This document shows positions 31,746 through 43,612 of a stretch of DNA of 64,000 nucleotides, piece after piece. Source of the DNA: Przewalskia tangutica. Taxonomy: Eukaryota > Streptophyta > Magnoliopsida > Solanales > Solanaceae. Location: assembly GCA_029844215.1 (NCBI GenBank), contig CM056736.1:54807562-54871561 (forward strand), given 5' to 3'. The notes under the pieces are model-generated. The model did no database searches, was not told the origin of the DNA, and saw nothing but the letters and a program-made list of their open reading frames with translations. The translations under genes were made by a program, and so were the position numbers. Each line of letters begins with the position of its first letter. Position 1 is the stretch's first letter.

Positions 31746-34700
31746 TGGCGGAAGTGTTATGGTTCAGCGAAGTCGATTCTTTGAATCTTCGTCTTCGACG
31801 GTTATGCGCCCCGGAGGGCAGGGTGTTCACGGGCCAGCAGGCCGCGGCAGGGGTCGTGGTGGGGGTCCCAGTTCTAGCGGTCCTCAGAACCGCATTTATA
31901 CTATGTCCAGCTGTCAGGACCAGGAGGCGTCACCAGATGTCGTCACAGGTACATTATTGGTTTCATGCTGTGATGTATATGCTTTGATAGATTCAGGTTC
32001 TACCTTGTCCTATATATCTCCTCATATTGCTGGTAGAATAGGGATAGAGCTCAAGTCCATAAAACCTTTTGAGGTGGCTACGCCAGTAGGTAATTCGGTG
32101 GTAGCCGAGCGGGTATATAAGGCTTGCCCAGTGACTATATACGGTCGTCAGACTCTAGCCGACTTGATAGAGTTGGATATGACGGACTTTGATGTGATTA
32201 TGGGTATGGATTGGCTAGCGTCTTGCTATGCCAATGTAGACTGTAGAGAGAGATTAGTACGGTTCCAGTTTCCTGGTGAGCCGGTTGCTCAGTGGAAGGG
32301 AATGCTGCGTCGTAGGGTAGGTTTATTTCCTACCTCAAGGCTAGGAAGATGGTGCGGAAGGGTATATCTACCATATGGTTGGGTATTCGATCACGAGGTG
32401 AGATACGGACCTTGATCGATTCGGTCGGTAGAAGTTTTGACGTATTTCGGACGAAGCTCCGGTATCCTCCCGAGAGGAGATTGAGTTTTGCATTGATATG
32501 TCGCGGACACTCGACCGATATCTATTCCGCCATACGAGGATGCTTTCTTGAGTTGAGGAATTGAAAGACCGGTGAAAGATTTCTGGAAAAAGGCTTTATC
32601 GGGCCAAGTGTTTCTCCGCAGGAGCGCCGCTTTTATTTGTAAAGAAGAAGGATGGGGCCAGCTGCGTATGTGCGTTGATTACGACAAGCTGAATAAGGTA
32701 ACTATCAAGAACAGATATCCCCTCCCCAGGATTGATGATTTGTTTGACATGTTGCAGGGTGCAAGGTGTTTCTCCAAGATAGACCTGCGGTCTGGTTATC
32801 ATCAGGTGCGAGTTAGAGACAGATATCCCAAAGACTGCATTCAGGACCCGGTATGGGCACTATGAGTTCAGGGTGATGTCTTTCGGGTTGACCAACGCCC
32901 CAGCAGTATTCATGGATTTGATGAACCGGGTGTTCAAGCCATTCTTGGATATGTTCGTTATAGTATTCATTGATGATATCCTGGTTTATTCGCGCAGGCG
33001 AGCAGAACATGCGGATCATTTGAGCGGTATCGAGTCCTCGGGACCGTGATTGTATGCCAAGTTCTCTAAATGCGAGTTTTGGTTGGCTTCAGTGGTTTTC
33101 TTAGGGCATGTTATCGGGGCCGATGGTATTCGGGTTGATACAGCAAAGATTGAGGCAGTCAAGACTTGGCCTAGACCCACTACACCAACGGAGGTGCGCA
33201 GCTTTTTGGGCCTTGCGGGTTATTATCGGAGATTTGTGGAGAAGTTTGCTTCCATCTCAGCACCTTTGACTAGGCTGACTCAGAAAGCAGATATGTTCCG
33301 GTGGACGGATGCTTGTGAGGAGAGTTTCCAGTTACTGAAGGAGAAATTGACGACCGCCCCAGTCCTTACTCTTCCAGAGGGTTTAGACGGATATGTAGTT
33401 TATTGTTATGCGTCGGGTGTCGGGCTTGGGTGCGTCGATGCAAAGACGACAAAGTTATAGCTTACGCATCTCGACAGCTCAGGAAGCATGAGAAGAACTA
33501 TCCCACACATGACTTAGAGTTGGCAGCAGTGATTCATGCCTTGAAGATCTGGAGACATTATTTGTATGGAGTTCATGTGGATATTTACACAGACCACAAG
33601 AGTCTCCAGTATATCTTCAGCCATAGGGAGCTGAACTTGCGGCAGAGACGGTAGTTGGAGCTGCTTAAGGATTATGATGTTGATATCTTATACCACCTTG
33701 GGAAGGCCAATGTAGTTGCAGACGCCCTTAGTCGCAGATCGATGGGTAGTCTGTCAGGTGTGCAGTCAGAGAAAAGGGGCATGGTCCGCGAGTTACAGCA
33801 GCTAGCGAGCCTTGGGGTTCGTTTGATTGGTTCTGATGGTAATGGAGTTCGGGTTCGAGAGGTTGTCGAGTCTTCCATCGTCGAGGAGGTGAAGAGGCAA
33901 CAGTATGAGGATCCGATTATGGTAGGTATCGAGATGCAGCTCTTCAGGAAGAGAAGAGTCTATTTGAGGTAGCGCCTGATGGGGTGCTAAGATTTGAGGG
34001 TCGGTTGTGTGTTCCCGATGTGACAAGACTTCGTCAGCAGATTCTGGGGGAGGCACACAGTTCTCGTTATTCTATTCACCCGAGGTCTACTAAGATGTAC
34101 CACGACCTCAGGTGTATCTATTGGTGGGATGGCCTGAAGAGGGACGTTGCGGAGTTTGTGGCGCGATGCGGAATTGTCGCCAGTCAGGTTGAGCACCAGA
34201 AGCCCGGTGGGCTATTGCAGGCTATTGATATTCCGACTTGAAAGTGAGAGGTGGTAAATATGGATTTTATTACAGGGTTACCTCACACTCAGAGGAAGCA
34301 TGATTCCATCTGGGTTATTGTCGACAGGCTGACGAAATCAGCCCACTTTCTGCCAGTCAGGATGACTTTTTCGGCCGAGGATTATGCTAGATTGTATATT
34401 AGAGAGATTGTGAGACTGCACGGAGTTCCTATATCGATCATTTCAGACAGGGGAGCCCAGTTCTCGGCTAACTTCTGGAGGTATTTCCAGAAGGGATTAG
34501 GGACACAGGTGAGTCTCAGTACTGCGTTTCATCCTCAGACCGACGGATCGAAGCGTACTATCCGGACCGCGAGGATATGATGCGGGCTTGTGTTATTGAT
34601 TTCAGGGGTAGCTGGGAGGATCATTTACCTCTTGTGGAGTTTGCATATAACAACAGCTACCATTCTAGTATCCAGATGGCGCCTTATGAGGCCTTATACG

Positions 34701-35320
34701 GGAGGAAGTGCAGGTCACCGATAGGCTGGTTTGAGGTGGGAGAAGTTCAGTTGGTCGGGCCAGACTTGATTCAGCAGGCAGTGGATAAGGTGAAGCTTAT
34801 CCAGGAGCGGTTATTGTCAGCTCAGAGTCGACAGAAGTCGTATGCGGATCATCGGCGTCGACACTTGGAGTTTGAGGTAGATGATTGGGTCTTCCTGAAG
34901 GTATCACCCATGAAGGGCGTGATGAGATTTGGGAAGAAGGGGAAACTTAGCCCAAGGTACATTGGGCCTTATCAGATTGTCCGTAGGGTAGACAAGGTTG
35001 CCTATGAGTTGGATCTGTCGTCCGATCTGGAGGCAGTACATCCAGTTTTTCACGTGTCTATGTTGCGGAAATGTATTGGAGATCCATCTAGAGTGCACTC
35101 GATTTGTGATGTCCAGGTGACGGAGGGGTTATCATAAGAGGAGAGTCCCATAGTGATACTCGATCGTCAGGTTAGGCGACTTCGGACAAAGGATGTGGCT
35201 TCCGTCAAGGTCTTATGGCGGAACGAGAACAGGGAGGAAATGACGTGGGAAGCAGAGGAGGACATGATGAAGAAGTATCCTCACTTATTCCCTACACCTC
35301 CAGGTAACCCACTTTCCTGC
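31746..35320 (+). pseudogene. pol: Gypsy 2 pol remnant (PR-RT-RNH-INT-chromodomain)
   Basis: Protease: 31720-32415 has ALIDSGSTLSYIS with the DSG active site and an IMGMDWLA block. RT: RMCVDYDKLNKVTIKNRYP at about 32665-32720, KIDLRSGYHQVR, and catalytic FIDDILVYSR at 32966. RNase H: 33050-33654 with SFLGLAGYYRRF and IYTDHKSLQYIF. Integrase: zinc-finger region at 33984-34241, with the second Cys pair disturbed; core at 34251-34580 with NMDFITGLP, ISDRGAQF and AFHPQTDG; then 34577-35137 with VEFAYNNSYHS. Chromodomain: VLWRNENREEMTWEAEEDMM at about 35212-35270. Roughly eight frame changes interrupt it, but no domain is missing. Confidence 0.9.
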
Positions 35321-35442
35321 TTGTTAGTTTTAATTTGGCAATTATGCTTAAGTATTGTTGTGGCCTGTGGAGCGTCCTTATTTGCAAGAGAAATAGTTTA
35401 GAGGGTCTATGTCGAGATTGTGATTTGAGTAGGCCTAGAAGG

Positions 35443-35480
35443 AACATTCGGGACGAATGTTTCTAAGGGGGGGGGGAGAA
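35443..35480 (+). other. Gypsy 2 hairpin and polypurine tract
   Basis: AACATTCG (35443-35450) and CGAATGTT (35454-35461) pair around GGA. A purine run containing ten Gs then leads into the 3' LTR at 35481. Same arrangement as gypsy 1 and gypsy 3. Confidence 0.8.
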
Positions 35481-36574
35481 TGTTATACCCCGTAGTTCTG
35501 GCCATGCGTATGAGAACATACGAAAGGGATTAAGACGTAAATTTTAGAAGGATAGGTTGACGGATTGCTTCGGACGGGTTTTTAGTCAACTTTGAGGCGG
35601 TTTATGTCCAGTTGCATTACGAGTTCCTAGGTGTTTCAAAGGCCTAGTACGTAGTTCGTTGAGTCTAGTTCCCAACGCAACCAATCGTTCGTCGATAGGA
35701 CATCGGAGTAGAAAGTTATGGAAGTTACAAGTTCAGCGCGCGGTCGGACAGAAAAGTATGTCGGTCAGGAGCCACAGGGGCTGGAAAGCGGGCAGCGAGC
35801 CGGAAGTTACGAGGGTTGCGGAAGTTTCAGTGGCGCCGAGGCGGAGTTTTGGCGGTGAGTGGAAAAATCTGAACTGTTTTGTTTTAAAAAAGGCCATGGG
35901 AGGGTGACAAGTGTCCCCCCCCCCCCCTATCTGATTTTGCATGTCCTATTTATTGACCAAGTCTTGAAGACTTGGTCATTCTTCAAGCTCTCCTCTCTCT
36001 CTAAAAAATAAAAGCTCTCCCTTCTCTCTAGGAAATCAAGAGGAAATCAAGGCTTGAGAAAAATCTGAAAAATGTGGCAAGAAGGAAACTTGTTGGCAAG
36101 CTTGTATGAGTTATTGTGGTGGTGATTGTGGAAAAAAGGCTAGTGAACTTGTTGGATTAATTTTGGGTAAGATCTAAGGTAACAATTCTTTCTCTTTTTG
36201 CTAGTTTATGGTGTTGCATGTGAAGAAGAAAGAACTTGTAGTGGTATATATTGCTCTTAGATAAATTGCATGTAAGAAATATGATTTGGATTTGAAAGGA
36301 TTGGATAAGAAAGTTATGTGAGCATGCTGTAGCCAAAATACTACCTTTAACTTATTGGTTTAGTTAATATGCATTGTGGGGCAGAATTTTACACATCCAA
36401 GATTAGGTGTGTAATCCCCTTTATATTGATTGGATTGTTGGGCCTTAAAAGTGGCGTTTGGATTTTGAATTCGGCCTTGAAAAAGGTGTCAAAGTATGTA
36501 GAAACAAAGGAAATGCTGCCCGATTTTTCATAGAATTTAGTGACTTTGCACTTAGAATATTCTACGTTGAAGCT

Positions 36575-39500
36575 TGTTATACCCCGTATTTCCAGAGTAT
36601 GTACGTGAGGACGTACGTAGAAAAGTTTGTGCCTTAAAGTGCAAGGGCCGAAAATTATTGTTCACAAGTACCTAAAAGAATCATTTTCCGACGAAACGTC
36701 TTCCAACACTTGCGAAGGGAAAATTCCGGCTATGTCATTTATTATTTTTGCGGATTTTTCCGAGAGACGAAATGTTTTGGACCAACGAGAGGGCGACACT
36801 TGTCACCCTCAAGTTGGTGGAGTGAAGGACGGCAACATGGACGAAATTGTCTCTTGGAGTTGGTAGGATATTTGTGATATTTTTGTGGTAGATGGATAAG
36901 GTACACATGGATGAATCCACACCCTACACTTGCCTACCACTTGGCTTGATCTTGGCCTTTGATTTCCCTATAAATACCCTAACTCAAGACTTCTTCATCC
37001 CAAAATTGTTCTAAGTCTTGAAAGCTCTTCCCCTTTGTGTTGAAGTTCTCGTCCTAGCCTCCTCCCCCCCAGGTGAGGCCCTTGGCAGAGCCCCTCCCTG
37101 GCGAAAGTATCCCCTCCTGGGGTGCTAATGAGGTACCCCTACCTTGAGTTGTTTTCGTAAAATACACTCCCCCTCTTGGTAGAAATATTCTCCAAGTATT
37201 GTTACTATACCAAAATACCTTGGCCTAAATACCTTGTAGTATTCCAAGGTTACACTTATACGAAAAGCCCAGAAATACTATTATACTTCCCTTGATCACA
37301 AAACACAACCCTAAAGAAATCTTCATAGATTGAAGTATTAAGAAGAAGAAGTTGCGTAGAACTTCTAAGGTTTGTTTGGAGCGGGTTGGAGCGCCCGGAG
37401 TATGAGCTAAACGTTGCTCAGGACCGACATTTAACTTGGATAATTTTGGGCTTACCGAGGTAAATATCTTGTCTCCCTATTGTAATTGAGTTTGCATACT
37501 ATTGAAGTATAAGGATTAATGTATAAGTTATATACAAGGAAAGTATATAAGAAGAGAATGGAACTGTACTTACATAGGGCGTATTCTGATGAGACTTGTG
37601 AAGTTTGACGGGTAGGGAAGTGCTGCCTAATTTTTCCGTAAATAGAGAACCTACTGCTTAAGAATATTCTACCGAGTAGTCTAGACTTTGATAGACTTGT
37701 ATAACCTTTATAGGTTGAAAGTTCTGCAAGTAGCTTGTTCTACTTGAAGGTGGACAAGGCTAGCCGGGCTATAGTCGTGGAGCGTTTTGCTATTAGTCGA
37801 TAAATCGTCGCGAGGTATGTGATTCTTCCTATCCTCTTGAGCATGATATTTTAAAGAATATATATATAGTACGGTAGACGTACGTGTGTTAATTGAACGT
37901 AGTTTCTGTGATGTCTTTTGACTTAAGCCTGAATAATAAGAATCTTGAAGTATTTCAAGAGAATTAAGAAACCTTTTTGAGAAAAGAATAATACTTGGTT
38001 TTAAAAGCTTAAGAGTTATACTAGCTTTATGGGAAGTTAGGTATAACGGCTTAAGAGAGATAAAATGAATGGTTTATTGATTTTAGAAGTTAAGAGACTT
38101 GATCTTAAAAGATAAGAGACTTGACTTAATTATATTAATATGAATTTTGTGTGAAAGCTCATCCGTGAGTAATGAGTACTTGGTTTTTTTTTTAAAGGAA
38201 TAATATTTTACTGATTTTGGAAATCAGAATGAGTATCGACAAACCACAGCAGCGTTAATAAAGGAAAATGTATTGACTAATAAAATATTATTAAAATCAG
38301 TAGAAACCTCCATCTGCATAGAAGCTAAGATGAGACAAAATGATATTTCCTAGATCATGGTTGTTGTAATAAGATTGTTATAAACAAGAATAACCTACTC
38401 ACATATAAGGCATATGTTTCTCAAATCGTTTTAAAGGAGAATTATATCATTAAGTGAGTAAAACTATGAACTACGAAACCTTTCGAAAATGAGAAACTGG
38501 AGCATCTGAAATTAGGCAAACTTGAACGTTTGGAAAATAATGTTGTTACTTGATTTTATAAAGGGAAGTGTTTTGGTTTACTTAAAATATAGTCACTCTA
38601 TTTTTATACTACGGGTATTGCGTGACTTTTGTGGAAGAAACGGATCTTTTAAAGAGTTAATGTATGAAGTACTTTGGGGATAAATTCCCGAACTTGTTAA
38701 CATAAAGTAGAAAGTACCTTGTGTGAAGAACTTGATTGTATTGGTTTGTGATAGCCTTGTAATACTTTCTTGTTGATTTGATAAGTAACCATGTTAGGAT
38801 GCTACGTGTGTTAGTATCTTGTGATATTCTTGTTGTGCTTACGTTGCTAAACTTTAAGCCCGTTATCATTATTATATCACATACCCCTCGGTTATTATCG
38901 AGGGCTTGCCACGCTTGATGCGGTTCTATACGGCTACGCGGTCTATGTGACTATGCGAGCGGCGGTATGCTCGGGATTGATCATTCGGGTGTTTTATCCG
39001 ATCACGGGGATGCCATGCGATGCAATGTGATGACTATGCGGTCTATTGAGACTATGCGGGCTGCGGGAGTCCAGGAGGGTACCGGGGTTAGCTACCCCCG
39101 ATGCGGGTCTATACGATCTATGTGGGTCTATGTGTGACCTATCTTTGGCTGCGGGAAGTCGAGATTAGGCGCATAATGATCTTATGGGCGATTGGCCTTG
39201 CCCGATCATTAGCGGCCTAGAAAAGACCAGTTATAGTATATCCATTTCGCTCTTGTTTATGTTATGGGCGTGAGACCCATAGTTATATTTGAGTGATGGC
39301 TTTAAGGGCGTGAGTCCCTGACTTGACATGACTGCTTATTTATTGTGAACTGTAGTTTGGTGATCATACATGTCTCCTGCTTTATATAGACTACTATGAT
39401 TTCATTTCTGATATTTTGATTTCACATACTTGGTACTGTTATCGACCTCCTTGAAATTTGCGTTCAATCCGCGAGTAAAGGTACACGATCGTTGATCCTC

Positions 39501-39850
39501 GCTCTTAGGGTCACGATTGGCGTTTGGGAAGCTCCGTTCCTCGGAGGCTTATCGATGGTATAGTCTCCTGTCGTAGTAGGTACTTATTCGGGGTATGGCG
39601 GGGCCACATCGCCATTGTTGTCGTATCATTCTTAGAGGTCTGTAGTATTGTTGTGGGCAGAATTGTAAAAAGGGATGTAACTGTTCTAGTTGATTTATAT
39701 TTATGTCGCAAGGCAAGTTTTTCTCAGATAACTGTTTTTCAATTCACTTTATTCATGTCTTGTTTTATATTCCGTTGATTACTCTGATGTATGGCTACTT
39801 GGGTGCCCGGGGTAAGGCACCAGTCACGGGCCCGGGTTCGGGTCGTGACA
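36575..39850 (+). mobile_element. Solo LTR of a gypsy-1-related Tekay family
   Basis: 3276 bp from TGTTATACCCC to GTCGTGACA, flanked by AAGCT at 36570-36574 and 39851-39855. Its first 60 bases are close to gypsy 1, but the body is longer and diverged, so it is a sister family. It has a TATA box CTATAAATAC (36968-36977). A solo LTR is normally left by recombination between the two LTRs of a full element. It is the youngest detectable event in this half. Confidence 0.93.
38008..38055 (+). other. Conserved-loop hairpin, solo LTR
   Basis: Outer arms CTTAAG and inner arms GTTATAC (38015-38021) and GTATAAC (38041-38047) enclose TTTATGGGAAGTT. The loop AUG reads MGS and then TAG. Confidence 0.7.
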
Positions 39851-40208
39851 AAGCTAGAGGTTAATAAACGTATTATGGTCATTATAGGTTGACGTACTAC
39901 GTGCGGTATATTGGACTTAGCAAGTGGATTGACCCGAAGAGGTATGTGGAACTTTCCTATCTCTTGAGCATGAATAGTTTTACCTATATAGTACGGTAGG
40001 CGTACAAGACCTTGGTATCCTTTACTCGTTTTAAAGTGTCCAAGCCGGTGGAGTTAGGGGATTTAATCACTTCTTTAAAAGTAGTAAGGATGTCTTAAGT
40101 TTTCAAGGTTACGGGATTTGAAGTGTTTTAAGTATATGATACTTGTTCCGTTTTAAATCTACAAGTCCCTTGGATATAGGAAAATGTAATTTACTTATAG
40201 TATGGAGT

Positions 40209-40243
40209 TAATATAACGACTTTATGGGAAGTTGGTTATATTA
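40209..40243 (+). other. Conserved-loop hairpin, gypsy 2 3' LTR
   Basis: TAATATAAC (40209-40217) and GTTATATTA (40235-40243), the same stem as the 5' LTR copy, with GACTTTATGGGAAGTTG as the loop. Confidence 0.7.
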
Positions 40244-41340
40244 GTCTTATGAAAAGTTAAAAAGAGAGATTTACTCTAAGTAAAACAAGTAAGGATAAAT
40301 GACGTGAATTAATGGAAGACAAATTGATTTTAAGGCATCAATTGCCTAAGGTTTTAAAAGAGTAGAAGTACATAGTACTTGGGTTAAATTCCCGGATTTC
40401 ATAAAGACATGTTAGTGTCTTAAGTAAACTAAAATGAGAATGTGTATGAACAAGACTAATAAGAAGTTAGAGAATTTCTTAACTTGCTTGTATTATTTAT
40501 GATAGTCGGTTTGTGCTAGTGATATATTATTATTTATTACGGGGTCATTCCCCGGGTTGTGGCATTTGCATATTCCGTGGATTTGCTATCCACGATGCGA
40601 GGAATACCTCATGCGAGTCCGTAGGGCTCATGCGGGTGAAATATTCCCATGCGGTAGTCTGACCTATGCGAGGAATACCTCATGCGGGTCCACATGACCC
40701 ATGCGGGTGAAATAGTCCCAGGAGTAGGAGTGCTTAATGATACTGCGGGGGGGTGACCTTGCTTTGATCATGAGCTTCCTATTTTCATGCAGCATAGTAT
40801 ATGCTTGATATTTTCATTATTAGTAAGGCACAGTGTTCTGTAAATTGATTACCATACATGTCTCTAGTTATTTTAGACTTATGAGGTATTTTCCAGTTTC
40901 GCATACTTAGTACATATTGTGTACTGACCCCCTTTCTCGGGGGCTGCGTTCATGCCGCAGGTAAGGGTAAGCAGGTGGTGGATCCTCATTCTTAGGATCA
41001 CTGGTCTGGTGTCAGGAGCTCCATTCCTCCGGAGGCTTATTTTGTTGGTACGGTTTTTCCCTGATGCTATAGGTATTATGTACATTCAGGGGTATGGCGG
41101 GGCCCTGTCACTTTATTGTTATTCTGAGTGCTGTAGTCACGTTTGTGGTTTGGGCTGTAAGAACAAGTTGTACTGTTTACTTTTGAATAAGTTTAATCTA
41201 TGAAAGGCGGCCTTGTCGGCTAGCCAGTGATGTTTGCTATATACAGGTTTATGTGTTATGTATGTTCATTGCTATTCTCTCGATGTATACGAAGGGTGCC
41301 GGTTGGGCACGATTAACGCGGGTCGGGTCGTGACAAAAGT

Positions 41341-41730
41341 CATCCAATTTAACATTTGTAAATTGGTGTAGAAGATAAATGGCCCTAGAATTTTGTTATC
41401 TTGAATAATATTATGTAATATTTCTCACGCCTGTTGAGCCGTAGAATTGGGTTCTAAGATGGTATGGAGAAGATCATTTGAAATTGTGCCATAAATTCAT
41501 TGAAGGACTATAACATTTAATTGTTACCATAATTTATTGTCCACCGTAGTGGTATCCGACGGTGACTCGAATGAGATAATATGGTCAATCACCTCATAAG
41601 CGCGATAGTGAATTTTGAATAGTTCTACCCACGAGGTATACTGCCCTTTCTCCATTTCAAGATTTATAGAGATAAAGTTCTTGACGTTATTAATGGCAAG
41701 GGCGGGATGAAATGTTTGTTTTTTGGCCAT
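41341..41730 (-). pseudogene. gag: Copia A gag, N-terminal part
   Basis: Opens MAKKQTFHPALAINNVKNF at 41730 and continues with GQYTSWVELFKIHYRAYEVID, the usual start of copia gag (N-terminal leader followed by the UBN2 region). The frame stops after VDNKLW at about 41524, yet recognisable gag sequence continues to the gypsy 2 boundary at 41341 and resumes at 27767. It has decayed by stops and frame changes. Confidence 0.8.
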
Positions 41731-41969
41731 TGGTCCCCAAGAAATCAAACTAGAGAATGAAAGAAGTAGTGTTTGATGTGTTGGGTGTGGAAAAAACCTT
41801 TAGGGTTTCGGATAGAAGCTAGATGAGAGGGTGGTTTTTATATGGCGGCTAGGGTTTTTCTACGTGGAAGAAATGGTTTAGGGTTTTTGGTAGGGTTGGT
41901 CGAAAATTAGGAGAAAGAGAGGAGAAAATCGTGTATAGGGAGAAAGAATTAGGGCTAATGATCTTTACA

Positions 41970-41981
41970 CTCTTGATACCA
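41970..41981 (-). other. Primer-binding site of copia A
   Basis: Minus strand TGGTATCAAGAG directly after the LTR end, complementary to initiator methionine tRNA as in most plant copia elements. Confidence 0.85.
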
Positions 41982-42027
41982 TGTAGGAAGGTAATTTCTT
42001 GATCAATATTATTCCCATGATACAATA

Positions 42028-42079
<52 letters not shown>

Positions 42080-42226
42080 CATCATATGCTAGACTAAAGG
42101 AAGACTAATCTACCTTACCTAAAATATAAGATACCAATTACAATTATACTAATTACAATATATTTACACTATCATTTATATTTAATGGAGATGTAATTAT
42201 GGGATTGCCCCATAATTACTCTAACA
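41982..42226 (-). repeat. Copia A 5' LTR
   Basis: 245 bp; minus strand TGTTAGAGTAATTATGG at 42226 to CCTACA at 41982. It includes a long AT dinucleotide run (42025-42075) near its 3' end. The partner LTR lies outside the window. The bases beyond, ATGAC (42227-42231), would be the target duplication. Confidence 0.75.
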
Positions 42227-42231
42227 ATGAC

Positions 42232-42924
42232 GACATAGAGCTTCAACTCATTACCAATAGTTGACAGATTCCACTCAATCAATCGCTAATTATATTAGTA
42301 TTTTAATCATACCTAATATCCTTTCGCCTATCGCCCTAGCACTATAGGCGTCTGGTATCAAAGTACAATAAATAACATGTCAATTACTATGATGATCTCA
42401 TGTCAAATGAAAAATTAGTACATTACATTCTTCAAGAAAATACCTATTGATAATTAATGGTAATTCTAACCATTAGAAATTATCAAATGAGTCGATTCAA
42501 TGATCATATATGTATATATGTATGCAATTAAGTTAATGAGATTAACTAATCTTTGTTCAATAAAGACCACCACATATATATTGATCTAATCGGATTACTA
42601 ATATCCTAATTAGTAATCGTACGATCAAGAATAATTTTAGATTAAATAATTTTAGATTAAATTATGTTTGGCCAAGCTTCTGGAGGTGTTTTTGTTTCTC
42701 AGAAACACTTCTTAGGTCAAACAGGTACTTTTCAGAAGTATAAACACTTTTTTAAAAAACCAAAAAGTGTTTCTAGATAGGAAGAGAAACAGAAACACCA
42801 ATTTGGTGTTTCTTGAGAAGTGTTTCTCGAAAAGTTTTTTGCTCATTAAATGATTTTTTTTTTGACTTATTTACCCTTTTCTTTTCACAAAATTTCTTTT
42901 AATCTCATATAATATCTCCATATA
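42232..42924. other. AT-rich DNA without a recognisable gene
   Basis: No coding frame of note. The part around 42330-42620 (TCTGGTATCAAAGTAC, TTCAATAAAGACC) resembles decayed copia-type LTR sequence from memory, but no partner copy lies in the window. From 42666 a GTTTGGCC motif begins a stretch with many short self-complementary AAACACTT/AAGTGTTT blocks. Confidence 0.4.
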
Positions 42925-43612
42925 AAATAAAAATTTGGGAATGGGGTAGGGTGGGGGTAGGGCGGGGGGGGGGGGAGAAAAAATCATTTTTTTTTTTATA
43001 AAAGTAACAAAAAATATGAAATAGAAATTTGAGGATGGGGTAGGGCAATGGAGTAGGGGTTGGGGGTAGGGCGGGAGAAGAAAAAAATTCATATTTTTAA
43101 TATTTTTTTTATAAAAGTAACAAAAAATATGAAATAGAAATTTGAGAATGTGGTAGGCAATGTGGTGGGGTAGGGTGTAGGGGGGGGGTAAGAAAAATAA
43201 TTATATTTTTTAATATTTTTTTTTATAAAAGTAGCAAAAAATATGAAATAGAAATTTGAGAGGATGGTGTAGGGCATTGGGGTGGGGTGGGGTGGGGGGA
43301 AAGAAAAAAAATCATATTTTTTAGTAACTTTTTTTTATAAAAATAACAAAAATATGAAATAGAAATTGAGAATGTGGTAGGTTCTCGGGGAGGGGATAGG
43401 GAGGTAAGAAAAAATTCCTATTTTCAATCATTTTTATAAAGTAACAAAAATATGAAATAAAAATTTGAGGATGGGGTAGGGTAATGGGGTGGGGTTGGGG
43501 GGTAGGGCGGGAGAAGAAAAAAATTCATATTTTTTATAAAAGTAAAAAAAATATGACTTAGAAATTTGAGGACGGGGTGAGAGTAGGTGTGGGTAGGGCG
43601 GGAGATAGGTTT
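42925..43612. repeat. G-rich tandem array, about 95-115 bp unit, 7 copies
   Basis: Each unit starts AAATAGAAATTTGAG, runs through several G-tracts (GGGGTAGGG type), then AAGAAAAAA, a T-rich stretch and ATAAAAGTAACAAAAATATG. Units differ mainly in length of the G and T runs. The minus strand has C-tracts whose open frames repeat FYFIFFVTFIKK by chance of the repeat, not as a gene. Confidence 0.9.

Larger units (their letters stand above)
27768..41335 (+). mobile_element. Gypsy 2: Tekay-type Ty3/gypsy element
   Basis: Flanked by AAAGT at 27763-27767 and 41336-41340, inside copia A gag. LTRs run TGTTATACCCCGTAG to GTCGTGACA. The coding order is gag, protease, RT, RNase H, integrase, chromodomain. 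Its 3' LTR contains a solo LTR of a gypsy-1-related family. It is better preserved than gypsy 1 and serves as the reference for reading gypsy 1. Confidence 0.95.
35481..41335 (+). repeat. Gypsy 2 3' LTR, split by a solo LTR
   Basis: Two parts, 35481-36574 and 39856-41335, about 2574 bp together, align end to end with the 5' LTR. The last 60 bases differ from the 5' LTR mainly by losses at CTG, CAG and CCG sites. The conserved-loop hairpin recurs at 40209-40243. Confidence 0.93.
18746..42226 (-). mobile_element. Copia A: Ty1/copia element split by three insertions
   Basis: Copia A can be pieced together from segments 41341-42226, 25729-27767 and 18746-19087 on the minus strand. The order is 5' LTR, primer-binding site, gag, protease, integrase, linker and the start of RT. 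The reading resumes correctly across each insertion once one TSD copy is dropped. The remainder (most of RT, RNase H, 3' LTR) must lie left of the window, beyond the Tat-like element. It is the oldest layer in this half of the window. Confidence 0.85.
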
